Origin: Photorhabdus sp. CRCIA-P01
GTDB lineage: Bacteria; Pseudomonadota; Gammaproteobacteria; Enterobacterales; Enterobacteriaceae
Length of the DNA: 63,154 bases
NCBI RefSeq assembly: GCF_003545805.1
Contig: NZ_NMQR01000028.1
Coordinates: 329-63,482 of the forward strand
Direction: 5' to 3'
In this document: positions 21,030-33,792 of the stretch, in pieces
Layout: every line of letters starts with the position of its first letter
How positions within the stretch are numbered: position 1 is the first letter of the stretch
The notes under the pieces: generated by a model
What the model was told of the DNA's origin: nothing
Database searches by the model: none
Seen by the model: the letters and a program-made list of their open reading frames with translations, nothing else
Translations under genes and position numbers: made by a program

Positions 21030-22223
21030 ATGCAAAATTATATTCTTCTACTACTTAGCCTGGCACTTTTTGGACCTTTGGGTATCGATGTATTCTTACC
21101 CACGGTTCCTGCCATCGCTGAGGATTTTAAAGTTAACAATGAAGTTATTCAGTCAACGATTTCTTTGTTTTTACTGATTATGGGGCTAGGCCAATTAGTT
21201 GCCGGGCCACTAGTGGACAAATTCGGCCGGCGGCCAGTTGCCTTAACGGGTATCACCTTATATATCATCGGTTCTGTGATCGCAGCACTTTCTACTTTTC
21301 CCGAAATTTTTATTGCAGCGCGGATTATTCAAGGATGCGCTGTCTGCTGTACCAGTGTTGTCTGCATTAGTGGCGTGCGTGATCGCCTAAACGGTGACGA
21401 AGCGGCTAAAGCCTATGGATTTATTAACGGTACGCTAAATATCGTTCCTGCTCTCGCTCCGTTACTTGGTGGTATTCTGGCCGAAATGTTCAACTGGCGA
21501 GCGCCATTCTGGTTTTTGGCTTGCTACTCGGTGATTGCACTACTGATCATTGCCACCTGGCTACCAGAAACGCGCCCTGCTAACACTAAGCCAATTCGCG
21601 GGCTACCGCTGAAGCAATACTTTCAAATTCTTAGCAATGCCCAGTTTATACATTTTGCCTTAGTTAATGCCGGCGTTATGGGAATAGTCATTACCTATGT
21701 GTCATTTGCACCAACGGTACTGATGATCGAAGGCCATATTTCGCCGTTAGCATTTTCATTGATTTTTGGTGGTAACGGACTCTGGACGATGATCGCCTTC
21801 CTAACCGCAACTAAAATCATCCCCCGAATTGGCCGCCCTTCCTGCCTGCTGTTAGGGACAATTCTGATGTCACTGGCTAGCCTGGCTCTGTTTTCTGGCA
21901 TGCATCTGCCAACTATCGCCAGCCAGCACTGGCTTAGTTATATGTTGCCGGTTTCTTTCGCCTGCACGGGTATGGCATTTGTTATGGGACCTGCGACCAG
22001 TTATGCACTAGAACCTTATTCTGACGAAGCCGGTGTCGCTTCCGCATTGATAGGATTCGTCCAGATGGCTGTCGGCTCTGCCCTCTCGCTCATTGCCATG
22101 GCGTTACCATTTTCGCTCAAACAGTCACTCGTGTTAGTCATGATACTCGGTACCACGCTAATCCTGTCAGCACACATACTCAGTCGTAACCTGAAAGGGC
22201 AGGTAGTTTCGCTAGAATCCTAA
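21030..22223 (+). CDS. Bcr/CflA-type multidrug MFS exporter
   Basis: A 397-residue inner-membrane protein with 12 predicted hydrophobic segments. The N-terminus has LSLALFGPLGIDVFLPTVP, the TM1 pattern of drug:H+ antiporters of the Bcr/CflA/CmlA group. The loop after TM2 has the motif GPLVDKFGRRPV (GxxxDxxGRR). Such pumps export drugs or small metabolites. The gene converges on malT with a 9-bp gap. It lies divergently from the aminotransferase operon and may be unrelated to it. Confidence 0.85.
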   Translation: MQNYILLLLSLALFGPLGIDVFLPTVPAIAEDFKVNNEVIQSTISLFLLIMGLGQLVAGPLVDKFGRRPVALTGITLYIIGSVIAALSTFPEIFIAARIIQGCAVCCTSVVCISGVRDRLNGDEAAKAYGFINGTLNIVPALAPLLGGILAEMFNWRAPFWFLACYSVIALLIIATWLPETRPANTKPIRGLPLKQYFQILSNAQFIHFALVNAGVMGIVITYVSFAPTVLMIEGHISPLAFSLIFGGNGLWTMIAFLTATKIIPRIGRPSCLLLGTILMSLASLALFSGMHLPTIASQHWLSYMLPVSFACTGMAFVMGPATSYALEPYSDEAGVASALIGFVQMAVGSALSLIAMALPFSLKQSLVLVMILGTTLILSAHILSRNLKGQVVSLES

Positions 22224-22231
22224 AATATCCG

Positions 22232-25159
<2,928 letters not shown>

Positions 25160-25194
25160 CTACAGATAAGTTGTGGAAGCGATTGGCAAATTCA

Positions 25195-25307
25195 CCTCAT
25201 CAGTTCCCGGGAAGAAAGTGGGTTCAACGGGTGCAAAAATGACGCGAAATATGATGACTGGCTACGCCCTTTTACTCCTCCCTGACTAATACCTCTCCAG
25301 GATGATG
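25195..25307. promoter_or_regulatory. malP control region with MalT-box-like sites
   Basis: The MalT box is GGGGAKGAGG. The gap between malT and malP has three similar sequences: on the minus strand ACTGATGAGG (25195-25204, 7 of 10) and AGGGAGGAGT (25274-25283, 8 of 10), and on the plus strand CAGGATGATG (25298-25307, 7 of 10). The spacing to malP (start 25375) suits an activator region. Assignments are by eye. The 24947-25190 part is presumably the malT promoter; no clear CRP site was identified there. Confidence 0.5.
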
Positions 25308-25374
25308 CTTTAGATCCTGAGAGCATTCAGCATAGTGTCTAAATTTTCCTTTTCAGCTACAGGATGAAGACTCC

Positions 25375-27777
25375 ATGCAACAGTCCAGATTAGATAAAGC
25401 CCAGTTTCAGGCTGCGCTGACACGTCAATGGCAGCGCTTTGGCCTCGGTTCAGCACAGGAAATGACCCAGCATCAGTGGTGGCAAGCCGTTAGTGCGGCC
25501 CTGTCAGAGCTGGTGCCCGCATGCCCTGTCATCAATCATTCCGAGCAACAACGCCATGTGAACTACATCTCCATGGAGTTTCTGATTGGCCGTTTGACCG
25601 CAAACAACCTGCTTAACCTTGGTTGGTATGAAGACGTTCAGGCTTACCTGGCAGAAGAAAATATCATTCTAAGTGATCTTCTGGAACAAGAAACCGACCC
25701 CGCTTTAGGTAACGGTGGATTAGGACGGCTGGCCGCCTGTTTTCTTGACTCCATGGCAACTATCGGTCAGTCAGCGATTGGCTATGGTCTTAATTATCAA
25801 TACGGCCTGTTCCGCCAATCCTTTGAGCAAGGGCAACAAATTGAAGAACCAGATAATTGGGGACGAGAATCTTATCCCTGGTTCCGCCACAATGCTCAGT
25901 TAGATGTTGAGGTGAATTTTGGTGGCGAAGTCGTCATAACAGATGATGGACGCGAAACCTGGGCACCTGAATTCACCTTGATTGGAGAAGCTTGGGATCT
26001 ACCAGTCATTGGTTATCGCAATGGTGTTACTCAACCATTACGCCTGTGGCAAGCAACCCATGCTGCTCCATTTGACCTCGACAAATTCAACGCCGGGCAA
26101 TTCCTGGCAGCGGAACAGCAAGGTGTTGAAGCCGCTAAACTAACGAAAGTTCTCTATCCGAATGATAATCATCAAGAAGGCAAACGCCTGCGTCTGATGC
26201 AACAATATTTCCAGTGTGCCTGCTCCGTCGCAGATATCCTGCGTCGCCATCATCTGGCGGGCCGCAAAACAGAAGATCTGCCTAAGTATGAAGTTATCCA
26301 GCTTAACGATACCCACCCAACGATTGCCATCCCTGAAATGATGCGCATTCTGCTGGATAAACACCAGATGAGTTGGGAAACCGCATGGGAGATAACCAGC
26401 CATACTTTCGCCTATACCAACCACACCCTGATGCCAGAAGGTTTGGAATGTTGGGACGAGGATCTAGTCAGCCACCTGCTGCCACGCCATTACAGCATCA
26501 TTAAAGAAATCAACTACCGGTTTAAAAAGCTGGTGGACAAAACCTGGCCAGGCGAGCAAGCCGTATGGGAAAAATTAGCTGTACATTATAACCATCAGAT
26601 ACGAATGGCGAATCTTTGCGTCGTCGCGGGCTTTGCCGTAAACGGGGTAGCAGCACTACACTCGCAGCTTATCGTTAAGGATCTTTTCCCTGAATACCAT
26701 CAACTATGGCCGAATAAGTTTCTCAACGTGACAAATGGCGTTACCCCACGCCGCTGGCTCAAACAGTGTAATCCGGCACTGTCAGGATTGCTTGACCGTA
26801 CGCTTAATCGTGAATGGATTAACGATCTTGATGCCCTTAAAGCACTTGAACCCTATGCAGATGACGCCGCTTTCCGCGAAGAGTACCGAACTATCAAACA
26901 AGGCAACAAGATCCTGCTATCGAATTATGTCAATAAAGTGATGGGGCTCAAGCTAGATCCAAACGCCATTTTTGATGTGCAAATTAAACGCTTGCATGAA
27001 TATAAACGTCAGCATCTGAACCTGCTGCATATCCTATCGCTCTATAAACAAATTCAGGAGAATCCGGCGCTGGATATCGTGCCACGTGTATTCCTGTTTG
27101 GTGCAAAAGCCGCACCTGGCTACTATTTGGCAAAAAATATCATCTCTGCAATCAATCAGGCGGCGGAAAAAATCAATAATGATCCGATTGTCGGTGATCG
27201 CATCAAGATCGCTTTTATCCCCGATTACAAAGTTTCTGTCGCGGAACTCATGATACCAGCGGCCGATGTTTCAGAACAAATCTCCACTGCCGGCAAGGAA
27301 GCTTCGGGTACTGGCAACATGAAATTCGCACTAAATGGCGCACTGACCATCGGAACATTAGATGGGGCAAACGTTGAAATTGCCGAACAGGTAGGAGATG
27401 ACCACATCTTCATTTTCGGGCATACCGTAGAAGAAGTGAAAGCCTTAAAAGCTGCCGGTTATGACCCACTGACATTACTCAAGGAAGATCAACACCTGGA
27501 CAACATACTCAAAGCACTGGCTAGCGGCGAGTTCAGCCATAGCGATAAACGCGCATTCGATATGCTGCTACATAGTCTGATTGAAGGTGGCGATCCTTAT
27601 CTGGTGCTAGCTGATTTTGCCTCCTATTGTGATGCGCATAAACAGATCGATACCTTGTACCGCGATACTCAACATTGGACACATAGTGCCATCCTGAACA
27701 CCGCCCGGATGGGTATGTTCAGCTCTGACCGAACAATCCGTGATTATCAACAACGCATCTGGCAAGCAAACCGATAA
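25375..27777 (+). CDS. malP: Maltodextrin phosphorylase
   Basis: MalP releases glucose-1-phosphate from maltodextrins in the cytosol. The 800-residue enzyme (797 in E. coli) is a glycogen-phosphorylase family PLP protein. It has [53 protein letters not shown] and, around the PLP lysine, [15 protein letters not shown]. It ends [15 protein letters not shown]. malQ follows after 9 bp in the same operon. Confidence 0.97.
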   Translation: MQQSRLDKAQFQAALTRQWQRFGLGSAQEMTQHQWWQAVSAALSELVPACPVINHSEQQRHVNYISMEFLIGRLTANNLLNLGWYEDVQAYLAEENIILSDLLEQETDPALGNGGLGRLAACFLDSMATIGQSAIGYGLNYQYGLFRQSFEQGQQIEEPDNWGRESYPWFRHNAQLDVEVNFGGEVVITDDGRETWAPEFTLIGEAWDLPVIGYRNGVTQPLRLWQATHAAPFDLDKFNAGQFLAAEQQGVEAAKLTKVLYPNDNHQEGKRLRLMQQYFQCACSVADILRRHHLAGRKTEDLPKYEVIQLNDTHPTIAIPEMMRILLDKHQMSWETAWEITSHTFAYTNHTLMPEGLECWDEDLVSHLLPRHYSIIKEINYRFKKLVDKTWPGEQAVWEKLAVHYNHQIRMANLCVVAGFAVNGVAALHSQLIVKDLFPEYHQLWPNKFLNVTNGVTPRRWLKQCNPALSGLLDRTLNREWINDLDALKALEPYADDAAFREEYRTIKQGNKILLSNYVNKVMGLKLDPNAIFDVQIKRLHEYKRQHLNLLHILSLYKQIQENPALDIVPRVFLFGAKAAPGYYLAKNIISAINQAAEKINNDPIVGDRIKIAFIPDYKVSVAELMIPAADVSEQISTAGKEASGTGNMKFALNGALTIGTLDGANVEIAEQVGDDHIFIFGHTVEEVKALKAAGYDPLTLLKEDQHLDNILKALASGEFSHSDKRAFDMLLHSLIEGGDPYLVLADFASYCDAHKQIDTLYRDTQHWTHSAILNTARMGMFSSDRTIRDYQQRIWQANR

Positions 27778-27786
27778 GGAAAAATC

Positions 27787-29874
27787 ATGGAGGAGAAGAG
27801 CCTCGATCATTTAGCGACCGAGGCTGGCATTGTCGCCAGCTACATTAATGCTTATGGCAAGCCACAAGCGATTCCAACGGAAACCCGACATCGCTTGCTG
27901 GATGCGATAAACGTAAACAAACCGGCCAATGCGCCGGTTTCACCCTTGCCGACAGTAAAAGTTTTCACTCAAGGTGAACACTTCACTATCACCCTGAAAG
28001 GTGAAGAGCACTACCAATGGCAGATACGGACAGAGCAAGGAGAGGAATTTCAGGGGCATTGCCGCCATAAACTGATGCTACCTGATACGCTTGATCTGGG
28101 ATACCACCGCCTCACTGTGACGCAAGGAAGCCAATGCTGGTCTATGCAGATTATCGTGGCGCCCAAACGCTGCTATGAACCGGATGCCCTGCTAAGGCAG
28201 GAAAAACTTTGGGGTGCCTGCGTACAACTCTATACTCTGCGCTCAGAAAACAACTGGGGAATCGGCGATTTTGGTGACCTGAAATACATGCTGAAAGAGA
28301 TAGCAACACGTGGAGGCGCCTTCATCGGGTTGAATCCGCTGCATGCACTGCATCCAACCATGCCAGAAAGCGCCAGCCCCTATAGCCCCTCTTCACGCAA
28401 CTGGCTTAATGTGATTTACATTGATGTTAATCAGGTTGAGGATTTCAAACACAGCGAAGAAGCGCAGAGATGGTGGCAAACAGCGACGACTCAACGCATG
28501 TTGCAGGATGCCCGTAACGCGGAATGGGTGGATTACACCGCAGTTATGGCGCTGAAAATGGCGGCACTGCGTCTGGCATATCAACAATTCAGCGCCCGTC
28601 CAGAACATGATTCGCCAAAAACCTCTTTCCGCCAATTTGTCATTCAGGGTGGTGAGTGTCTCTACTATCAAGCCGCCTATGACGCTCTACATTGCCAGCT
28701 ATACGCGGAAGAGAGTTCCTGTTGGGGCTGGCCGGCATGGCCGGAAAAATACCGCGATCCACACGGTGAAGCGGTACAAACATTTTGCCAATCTCACCCG
28801 CAGGAAGTGGAATTTTTCCTCTGGCTACAATGGTTGGCCGATACTCAACTTGCAGACTGCTTTACCCAAAGCCAAACAAGTGGCATGTCCATTGGAATTT
28901 ACCGTGATTTAGCCGTCGGCGTAGCGGAAGGAGGCTCGGAAACTTGGTGCAACCGAGTTGTTTACTGCACCAAAGCATCAGTGGGAGCGCCACCGGATGC
29001 CCTAGGGCCACTGGGTCAAAACTGGGGCTTACCACCAATGAATCCTCATGTTTTGCAAACCCAAGCTTACCAACCGTTCATTAATCTGCTGCGCACCAAT
29101 ATGACCCACTGCGGTGCCTTACGTATTGATCACGTTATGTCAATGCTCAGGCTCTGGTGGATTCCCTATGGCGAAACCGCCGACAAGGGGGCATATGTAC
29201 ACTACCCAGTTGATGATCTAATGGCAATTCTGGCATTAGAAAGTCAACGCCATCGTTGTCTGGTCATTGGTGAAGATTTGGGTATTGTACCGGAAGATAT
29301 TGTGGGCAAACTGCGCGATGGCGGTGTCTATTCTTATAAAGTGCTCTACTTTGAGCGTCATGGCAATGGGGAATACCGTGTACCTGAGGATTACCCGATA
29401 CAAGCAATGGCGACCATCACCACGCATGATTTACCTACTTTACGTGGATTCTGGCAAAGCGACGATTTGACACTTGGTGAATCACTCAAGCTATATCCTG
29501 ATAAAGACCTACTGCAAGGGTTACATACTGAACGTCAGGCCAGCAAACAAGGGTTATTAGAAGGATTGCATCGCTACGGCTGTATTCCGGAACATATCGG
29601 CCACACTGCGAAAGAGGTGGCAATGTCACCCGAGATAAACCAGGGATTACATCGCTATATTGCCCACAGCACCTGCGCACTGCTGGGACTGCAACCCGAA
29701 GACTGGCTGGATATGGATAAACCCGTCAATATTCCAGGTACTACAATGGAATATCCCAATTGGCGACGTAAATTAAATACTACACTGGAAACGATGTTCA
29801 GTGATGATCACGTAAACCAATTACTGAATGATTTGAATATATGCCGTAAAAAAGCAGGGGCAGCCGAGAGCTGA
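27787..29874 (+). CDS. malQ: 4-alpha-glucanotransferase (amylomaltase)
   Basis: MalQ moves glucan chains between maltodextrins so that maltose can enter glycolysis. It is a GH77 enzyme of 695 residues (694 in E. coli). Landmarks are WGACVQLYTLRSENNWGIGDFGDL, GLNPLHALHP, SASPYSPSSR, the nucleophile region ALRIDHVMSM, the acid/base GEDLG and TITTHDLPTLRGFW. The start ATG at 27787 lies just after the malP stop with AAGGA. A palindrome 77 bp downstream may terminate it. Confidence 0.97.
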   Translation: MEEKSLDHLATEAGIVASYINAYGKPQAIPTETRHRLLDAINVNKPANAPVSPLPTVKVFTQGEHFTITLKGEEHYQWQIRTEQGEEFQGHCRHKLMLPDTLDLGYHRLTVTQGSQCWSMQIIVAPKRCYEPDALLRQEKLWGACVQLYTLRSENNWGIGDFGDLKYMLKEIATRGGAFIGLNPLHALHPTMPESASPYSPSSRNWLNVIYIDVNQVEDFKHSEEAQRWWQTATTQRMLQDARNAEWVDYTAVMALKMAALRLAYQQFSARPEHDSPKTSFRQFVIQGGECLYYQAAYDALHCQLYAEESSCWGWPAWPEKYRDPHGEAVQTFCQSHPQEVEFFLWLQWLADTQLADCFTQSQTSGMSIGIYRDLAVGVAEGGSETWCNRVVYCTKASVGAPPDALGPLGQNWGLPPMNPHVLQTQAYQPFINLLRTNMTHCGALRIDHVMSMLRLWWIPYGETADKGAYVHYPVDDLMAILALESQRHRCLVIGEDLGIVPEDIVGKLRDGGVYSYKVLYFERHGNGEYRVPEDYPIQAMATITTHDLPTLRGFWQSDDLTLGESLKLYPDKDLLQGLHTERQASKQGLLEGLHRYGCIPEHIGHTAKEVAMSPEINQGLHRYIAHSTCALLGLQPEDWLDMDKPVNIPGTTMEYPNWRRKLNTTLETMFSDDHVNQLLNDLNICRKKAGAAES

Positions 29875-29949
29875 ACACCGTAGCACCGGGTTCCCCCTCT
29901 GAAAGAGCTATCTCTTCCCATTTAATAACTTAATGCAATTATAATCTTC

Positions 29950-29979
29950 AAGGATGGTTTATAACCTAAACCATCCTCC
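29950..29979. repeat. Palindromic element, copy 1
   Basis: GGATGGTTTA (29952-29961) and TAAACCATCC (29967-29976) form a perfect 10-bp stem with a 5-base loop behind malQ. A related 30-bp sequence occurs at 31515-31544 with about three quarters of the bases the same. It may work as the malQ terminator or be a small dispersed repeat. The remaining noncoding DNA of 29875-30073 shows nothing else. Confidence 0.6.
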
Positions 29980-30073
29980 AGATTACTGACTTTTGGCTCC
30001 TCGACTATCACTGCTGAGTTTTCACCAAGGCATTTTCTGATGCCGCACAGCAAGGAGCATCAATAAGGTTTTA

Positions 30074-30328
30074 TTAATAGTGATAGCGGCATTGCACAAT
30101 AATGATTGTTTCGTCTGTCACCTTGTAAACTAGGCGATGTTCTCGATCAATCCGCCTGGACCAATATCCCGACCAATTATGCTTTAGTGGCTCTGGATCA
30201 CCAAGCCCACCAAAGGGCTGCCGTTTAATATCTTTAATTAACATATTTACGCGCTTTAAGATTTTTTTATCGGTCTGTTGCCAATGTAGATAATCCTCCC
30301 ATGCCATTTCCGCCCAAGATAAAATCAT
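30074..30328 (-). CDS. yoeB: YoeB toxin (ribosome-dependent mRNA interferase)
   Basis: An 84-residue RelE-family toxin with the same length as E. coli YoeB. All key catalytic residues are at the same positions: Glu46 (GDPEPLKH), Arg65 (REHRLVY) and His83 in the C-terminal RYHY. YoeB cuts mRNA in the ribosomal A site when YefM is degraded. It overlaps the antitoxin gene by four bases. The toxin appears intact. Confidence 0.95.
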   Translation of the reverse strand: MILSWAEMAWEDYLHWQQTDKKILKRVNMLIKDIKRQPFGGLGDPEPLKHNWSGYWSRRIDREHRLVYKVTDETIIIVQCRYHY

Positions 30329-30579
30329 TCTTCCAATAATCCTTTCTCAACGGTTTTACCGGCCTCCACTTCCGCGATAGCTTGGTTCAAGCGAGCAGCA
30401 TTTTTGGTGCTAGCCATCAAGTAGGCCGTCTCTTCGTAAGACTGGAAATCTTCCAGGCTAATAACGACCGCTGGTTTTCCGTTCTGGCGAGTGATGATAA
30501 CGGGCTTGTGGTCATCATTCACTTTATCCAGGGTTCTCGCCAAGTTAGCCCGGAATGCTGAATAACTCATCGTATTCAT
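30325..30579 (-). CDS. yefM: YefM antitoxin
   Basis: An 84-residue Phd/YefM-family protein: MNTMSYSAFRANLARTL, then VIITRQNGKPAVVISLEDF, then ETAYLMASTKNAARLNQAI. The N-terminal half folds as a DNA-binding dimer and the C-terminal tail wraps around YoeB. I chose the ATG at 30579, eight bases after GAGG; longer upstream frames do not look like YefM. It is co-transcribed with yoeB and probably autoregulated at the TGTAC repeats just upstream. Confidence 0.94.
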   Translation of the reverse strand: MNTMSYSAFRANLARTLDKVNDDHKPVIITRQNGKPAVVISLEDFQSYEETAYLMASTKNAARLNQAIAEVEAGKTVEKGLLEE

Positions 30580-30597
30580 AGTCATTACCTCACAATG

Positions 30598-30621
30598 TTG
30601 TACCCAAACTGTACTTGTACA
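30598..30621 (-). promoter_or_regulatory. yefM-yoeB operator
   Basis: TTGTAC (30598-30603), TGTAC (30610-30614) and TTGTACA (30615-30621) stand about 20 bp upstream of yefM. E. coli YefM is known to bind TGTACA-type palindromes in its promoter, so this is a fitting autorepression site. The exact promoter hexamers were not fixed. Confidence 0.65.
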
Positions 30622-30901
30622 GATATAAGTACGCAAGTGTTGCGCTAACAATATTTCTGTATACCATCAGAGCTGGTTAGTTCCTCATTTTAGCAGCGAA
30701 ACCATACCTGGATAGATTATAAACAAAGTGGAATCCCACCCTGGGCGTCAAAAAGGGTAAAAGCAATTGTTAAAACCTTATACCGATTAAAACCAAAAGT
30801 TAAAAAAATGAATTTTGATAACAGTCTAAAACCTGCCCATCATAAAACTATCAGTGAAAAATGAAAACTTTATTAATACTCATCTCTCCGGAAAAAAGAT
30901 A

Positions 30902-30997
30902 AATAAGAATAAGAATAAGAATAAGAATAAGAATAAGAATAAGAATAAGAATAAGAATAAGAATAAGAATATGAATATGAATATGAATATGAATATG
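30902..30997 (+). repeat. Hexanucleotide microsatellite (AATAAG)11 then (AATATG)5
   Basis: Eleven perfect AATAAG units (30902-30967) are followed by five AATATG units (30968-30997) and a degenerate AACATG. The array lies in a frame open from a GTG at 30854 to 31087 (77 codons). That frame would encode Lys-Asn then Met-Asn dipeptide repeats, but it has no visible ribosome site. Six-base units keep the frame, so copy-number change would alter length or promoter spacing, not switch a frame. It is probably unstable by slippage. Confidence 0.95.
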
Positions 30998-31514
30998 AAC
31001 ATGAATAACTTAATCATAAAATCTATTTCACCAAAGAAACCGACTTTAATAATGTTTTCAACTGACAATAAACTTTGTCATAAATAAATTACAGTCTCTA
31101 AGCAAATGATTTAACAGAATATAAATCGGGTTACTTACAGTATTATTATTTTGCAATTTATTATGCAAAACTGCAATACCTTAAATACACCAGATTAAAC
31201 TTGCTTTACACTGTTTTAATCAGTTTCGTCTGCGACTTGATTTAAACTATGCCTGTTTTTATGCCTTTAATGTGATTTAACGCTAAAATCAATTCATATC
31301 GTTACTTTCTAAATCATTTTTGCGCTCTGTTAACGCTTAAATATCTGCCCAACTGTTATCACCTTTCTGGCTGATTAATCTGCCAGACCTTTTATCATCA
31401 TTGATGCAATAAGCCGTTATTAGACAAGAGAAAACTAATCAACCGACAACACGCTATCTGAAATTTTCGATGATGCGAAAACCCATATTTCTTAAATGGT
31501 TTTGTCAGCAACCT

Positions 31515-31544
31515 AAAAGATGGCTCATAATCTAAACCATCCTT
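31515..31544. repeat. Palindromic element, copy 2 (imperfect)
   Basis: AAAGATGGCTCATAATCTAAACCATCCTTT resembles the element at 29950-29979. Here the left arm is degenerate (AGATGGCTCA against TAAACCATCC), so the hairpin is weaker. The two copies flank the yefM-yoeB and microsatellite segment. Confidence 0.5.
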
Positions 31545-31710
31545 TCTCAATCGATTTTGTCTGGACCTTGGTCAGATCTGCTGTTTACTGCAAAAAATGT
31601 CTAATAAAATAACCTAACATAGGATAGGCAATCATTTGCTGAATAAGATAGGATCTTGATCTGATAAATATTAAATTAACCTTATCAATCTATTACAATA
31701 AGAAGGCATT

Positions 31711-33726
31711 ATGTGGTTTTCTAGATTTAAACAAGCTTTTATCGTGCTGTTACTTCCCTGGCTGCTAACGGTGGCAACGCAAATGGCGGGAAGAATCTAT
31801 CTTCTCTTAACTTATGGCAGCTATCAGCTTTTTGCTGACTCTACTCAAGATGTGGAACGCATGTTCTGGATCGGCGGGCTGTTTGATATTCGTATTGCCA
31901 GTCTGCTGTTTGTGCCTTGTTTGCTGATTGCTGGCTTATTTGCCATTAATAAAAACAGCTTCAACATATGGCAACACGCCTATCCGTGGTTAGCAACAAC
32001 ACTCAATACCGTGGTCGGGGCTTTGACGGTAAGTAATGTTTACTACTATGCCACTTATGAACGGTCGTTCGATATTTTCATCTTCGGCTTAGTGGAAGAT
32101 GATACGCAAGCCGTGCTGCACACCCTATGGAATGACTATCCTATTATCGAAAGTTTGCTCTGTTTAGCCCTGTTCGCCGTTATTGTTTTCTGGCTCTGTC
32201 TGCTCTGGCAACGCTATCTTATTTCACACACAACGCGCAAAACCAACCTGCCCATTTCTGCTATAGCGACACTGGTTATTTTGACTGTCTGCTTCATTGG
32301 TATGCGAGGCTCCATAGGTACCTTTCCACTACGTCAGTCCAATACACAAGTTTCAGAAGTCAAAATGCTTAATATGCTGACACCTAATGCTCCAATGGCA
32401 CTGAACTGGGCGTTTAATGATCATTACAAAAACAGCTACTTCCCAGAAGCAACAGATGAACAAGGTGACTGGTTATTAAACCATTTTATGGAGAAGCCAA
32501 CCCCCGCGAATCTGTCACCGTTTATGGCTAAAACCGCCGATAATCCCACCGCTCAAAAAAATCCGCCTCATGTAATATTTAACGTCATGGAGAGTATGGG
32601 TTATCACCTACAAAGCTTGGATCGCCCAGACCTTGATGTTTTTGGCACCCTACGCCAGCACTGGCAAAACGACTGGCATTTTGAACGTTTCGTTTCTGAA
32701 GGGGATGGCACCATTGACAGCTTGAGCCGTTTTTTGATCCGCAGCCCGAACAGTGCAATCAGTCAATCCACGGCTCAGGATCTCGATTTCACCAGCAATA
32801 TGTTCAAACCCTATCTGGCGAATGGTTATAAAATCATCTTCGCCACATCCGGTAACGGAGCATGGCGTAATTTGAACCAGTTCCTGCCAAACCTGGGAGT
32901 CAGTGAATTTATCGATCAGAATGGGCTGAAAAAACGCTATCCAGAAGCCAAATTTGGCACTTGGGGTGTGCCTGATGAATTCATGTTCCGTTATATTAAA
33001 GATCGCCTGATTCAGGCAGAAAAGAACGGGGAACATGTTCTGATTATGTCATTGTCTACTACCCATCACCCACCGTATAGCTCGCCGGAAGGCTATCAGA
33101 AAACCGACATCAAGCTGAGTGATACCGAGAAACAACGTTTAAGTCATTTGGCTAGCGGTAATGAGTTACAAGAGGTTTTTCATACCCTGCGTTACGCCAA
33201 TGATCAATTGGGACAATTTATTGGTTGGGTAAAATCTCAGTCACTGGCTTCTCATACTATTATCGCAGCAACCGGTGACCATAATATTCGGGGTATTAGT
33301 TATCCAGATGCTCATGAACTGGCAATCGGCCACGGCGTACCCTTTTATCTCTACGTGCCACCCGCTTATCGCCAAAACACGATCTTTGATGCGACCAGAG
33401 TCGGCAGTCATAAAGATATCTGGCCAACGCTCTATCATTTAAGTTTGTCACATACGGCTTACTACCGTACCGGCTGTAATTTGCTGGCTGAACATCTGGA
33501 CCCTATCTGGTGTCAAGGATATAACCCAGAAGTCACTATTACACCGCAAGGGGCTTATATCATGATCGGCAAAGGTGAATTTCGGCCGTGGGCAAATCAA
33601 ACAGGATTATTACTCGGTGAACCCCAGCCAATGACAGCAGACCAAACCAAACAGTTCCAACGTTGGCAGGTATTTACCGATCTCCTGTCATGGCAATTAA
33701 ATCGTCAAGTTCACCACCAGCAATAA
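31711..33726 (+). CDS. LTA synthase / MdoB-family sulfatase-fold phosphotransferase
   Basis: A 671-residue inner-membrane protein with about five hydrophobic segments in the first 200 residues and a large periplasmic alkaline-phosphatase-fold domain. Metal-site candidates match the family: Glu294 in NVMESMGY, the probable nucleophile Thr334 in GDGTIDSLSR, and Asp523-His524 in TGDHN. Family members move phosphoglycerol or phosphoethanolamine onto glycans or lipids (LtaS, MdoB). In a Gram-negative cell the target could be periplasmic glucan or LPS; this is not decided by sequence. It is a single gene with an AGAAGG site just upstream of the ATG, between malQ and malG. Confidence 0.82.
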   Translation: MWFSRFKQAFIVLLLPWLLTVATQMAGRIYLLLTYGSYQLFADSTQDVERMFWIGGLFDIRIASLLFVPCLLIAGLFAINKNSFNIWQHAYPWLATTLNTVVGALTVSNVYYYATYERSFDIFIFGLVEDDTQAVLHTLWNDYPIIESLLCLALFAVIVFWLCLLWQRYLISHTTRKTNLPISAIATLVILTVCFIGMRGSIGTFPLRQSNTQVSEVKMLNMLTPNAPMALNWAFNDHYKNSYFPEATDEQGDWLLNHFMEKPTPANLSPFMAKTADNPTAQKNPPHVIFNVMESMGYHLQSLDRPDLDVFGTLRQHWQNDWHFERFVSEGDGTIDSLSRFLIRSPNSAISQSTAQDLDFTSNMFKPYLANGYKIIFATSGNGAWRNLNQFLPNLGVSEFIDQNGLKKRYPEAKFGTWGVPDEFMFRYIKDRLIQAEKNGEHVLIMSLSTTHHPPYSSPEGYQKTDIKLSDTEKQRLSHLASGNELQEVFHTLRYANDQLGQFIGWVKSQSLASHTIIAATGDHNIRGISYPDAHELAIGHGVPFYLYVPPAYRQNTIFDATRVGSHKDIWPTLYHLSLSHTAYYRTGCNLLAEHLDPIWCQGYNPEVTITPQGAYIMIGKGEFRPWANQTGLLLGEPQPMTADQTKQFQRWQVFTDLLSWQLNRQVHHQQ

Positions 33727-33742
33727 TTGATACTTCCGTGCA

Positions 33743-33770
33743 TCCCTTTAATCTCAAAGTATTAAAGGGA
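33743..33770. terminator. Bidirectional hairpin between the LTA-synthase-like gene and malG
   Basis: TCCCTTTAAT (33743-33752) pairs with ATTAAAGGGA (33761-33770), with an 8-base loop. It lies in the 66-bp gap between two convergent genes and may end both transcripts, although no strong U-tract is present. Confidence 0.55.
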
Positions 33771-33792
33771 TTCACACTGATGAATATTGTGA

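Larger units (their letters stand above)
30652..31710. other. 1-kb AT-rich gap with microsatellite, no supported gene
   Basis: Between yefM and the LTA-synthase-like gene there is about 1 kb without a convincing gene. It holds the hexanucleotide array at 30902-30997 and a palindrome copy at 31515-31544. The promoter of the gene at 31711 must lie in its last part, but I could not fix the hexamers. Confidence 0.6.

Noticed and set aside
30902-30997. CRISPR array
   Set aside because: The repeat units are six bases with no spacers, so it is a microsatellite. No cas gene is in the window.
30902-30997. Phase-variable frame switch
   Set aside because: Units of six bases cannot change the reading frame, so a classic on/off switch is excluded; only length or spacing effects remain.
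30854-31087. 77-codon frame of Lys-Asn and Met-Asn repeats
   Set aside because: It is a direct product of the AATAAG/AATATG array, starts with GTG and has no ribosome site. I list the array, not a gene.
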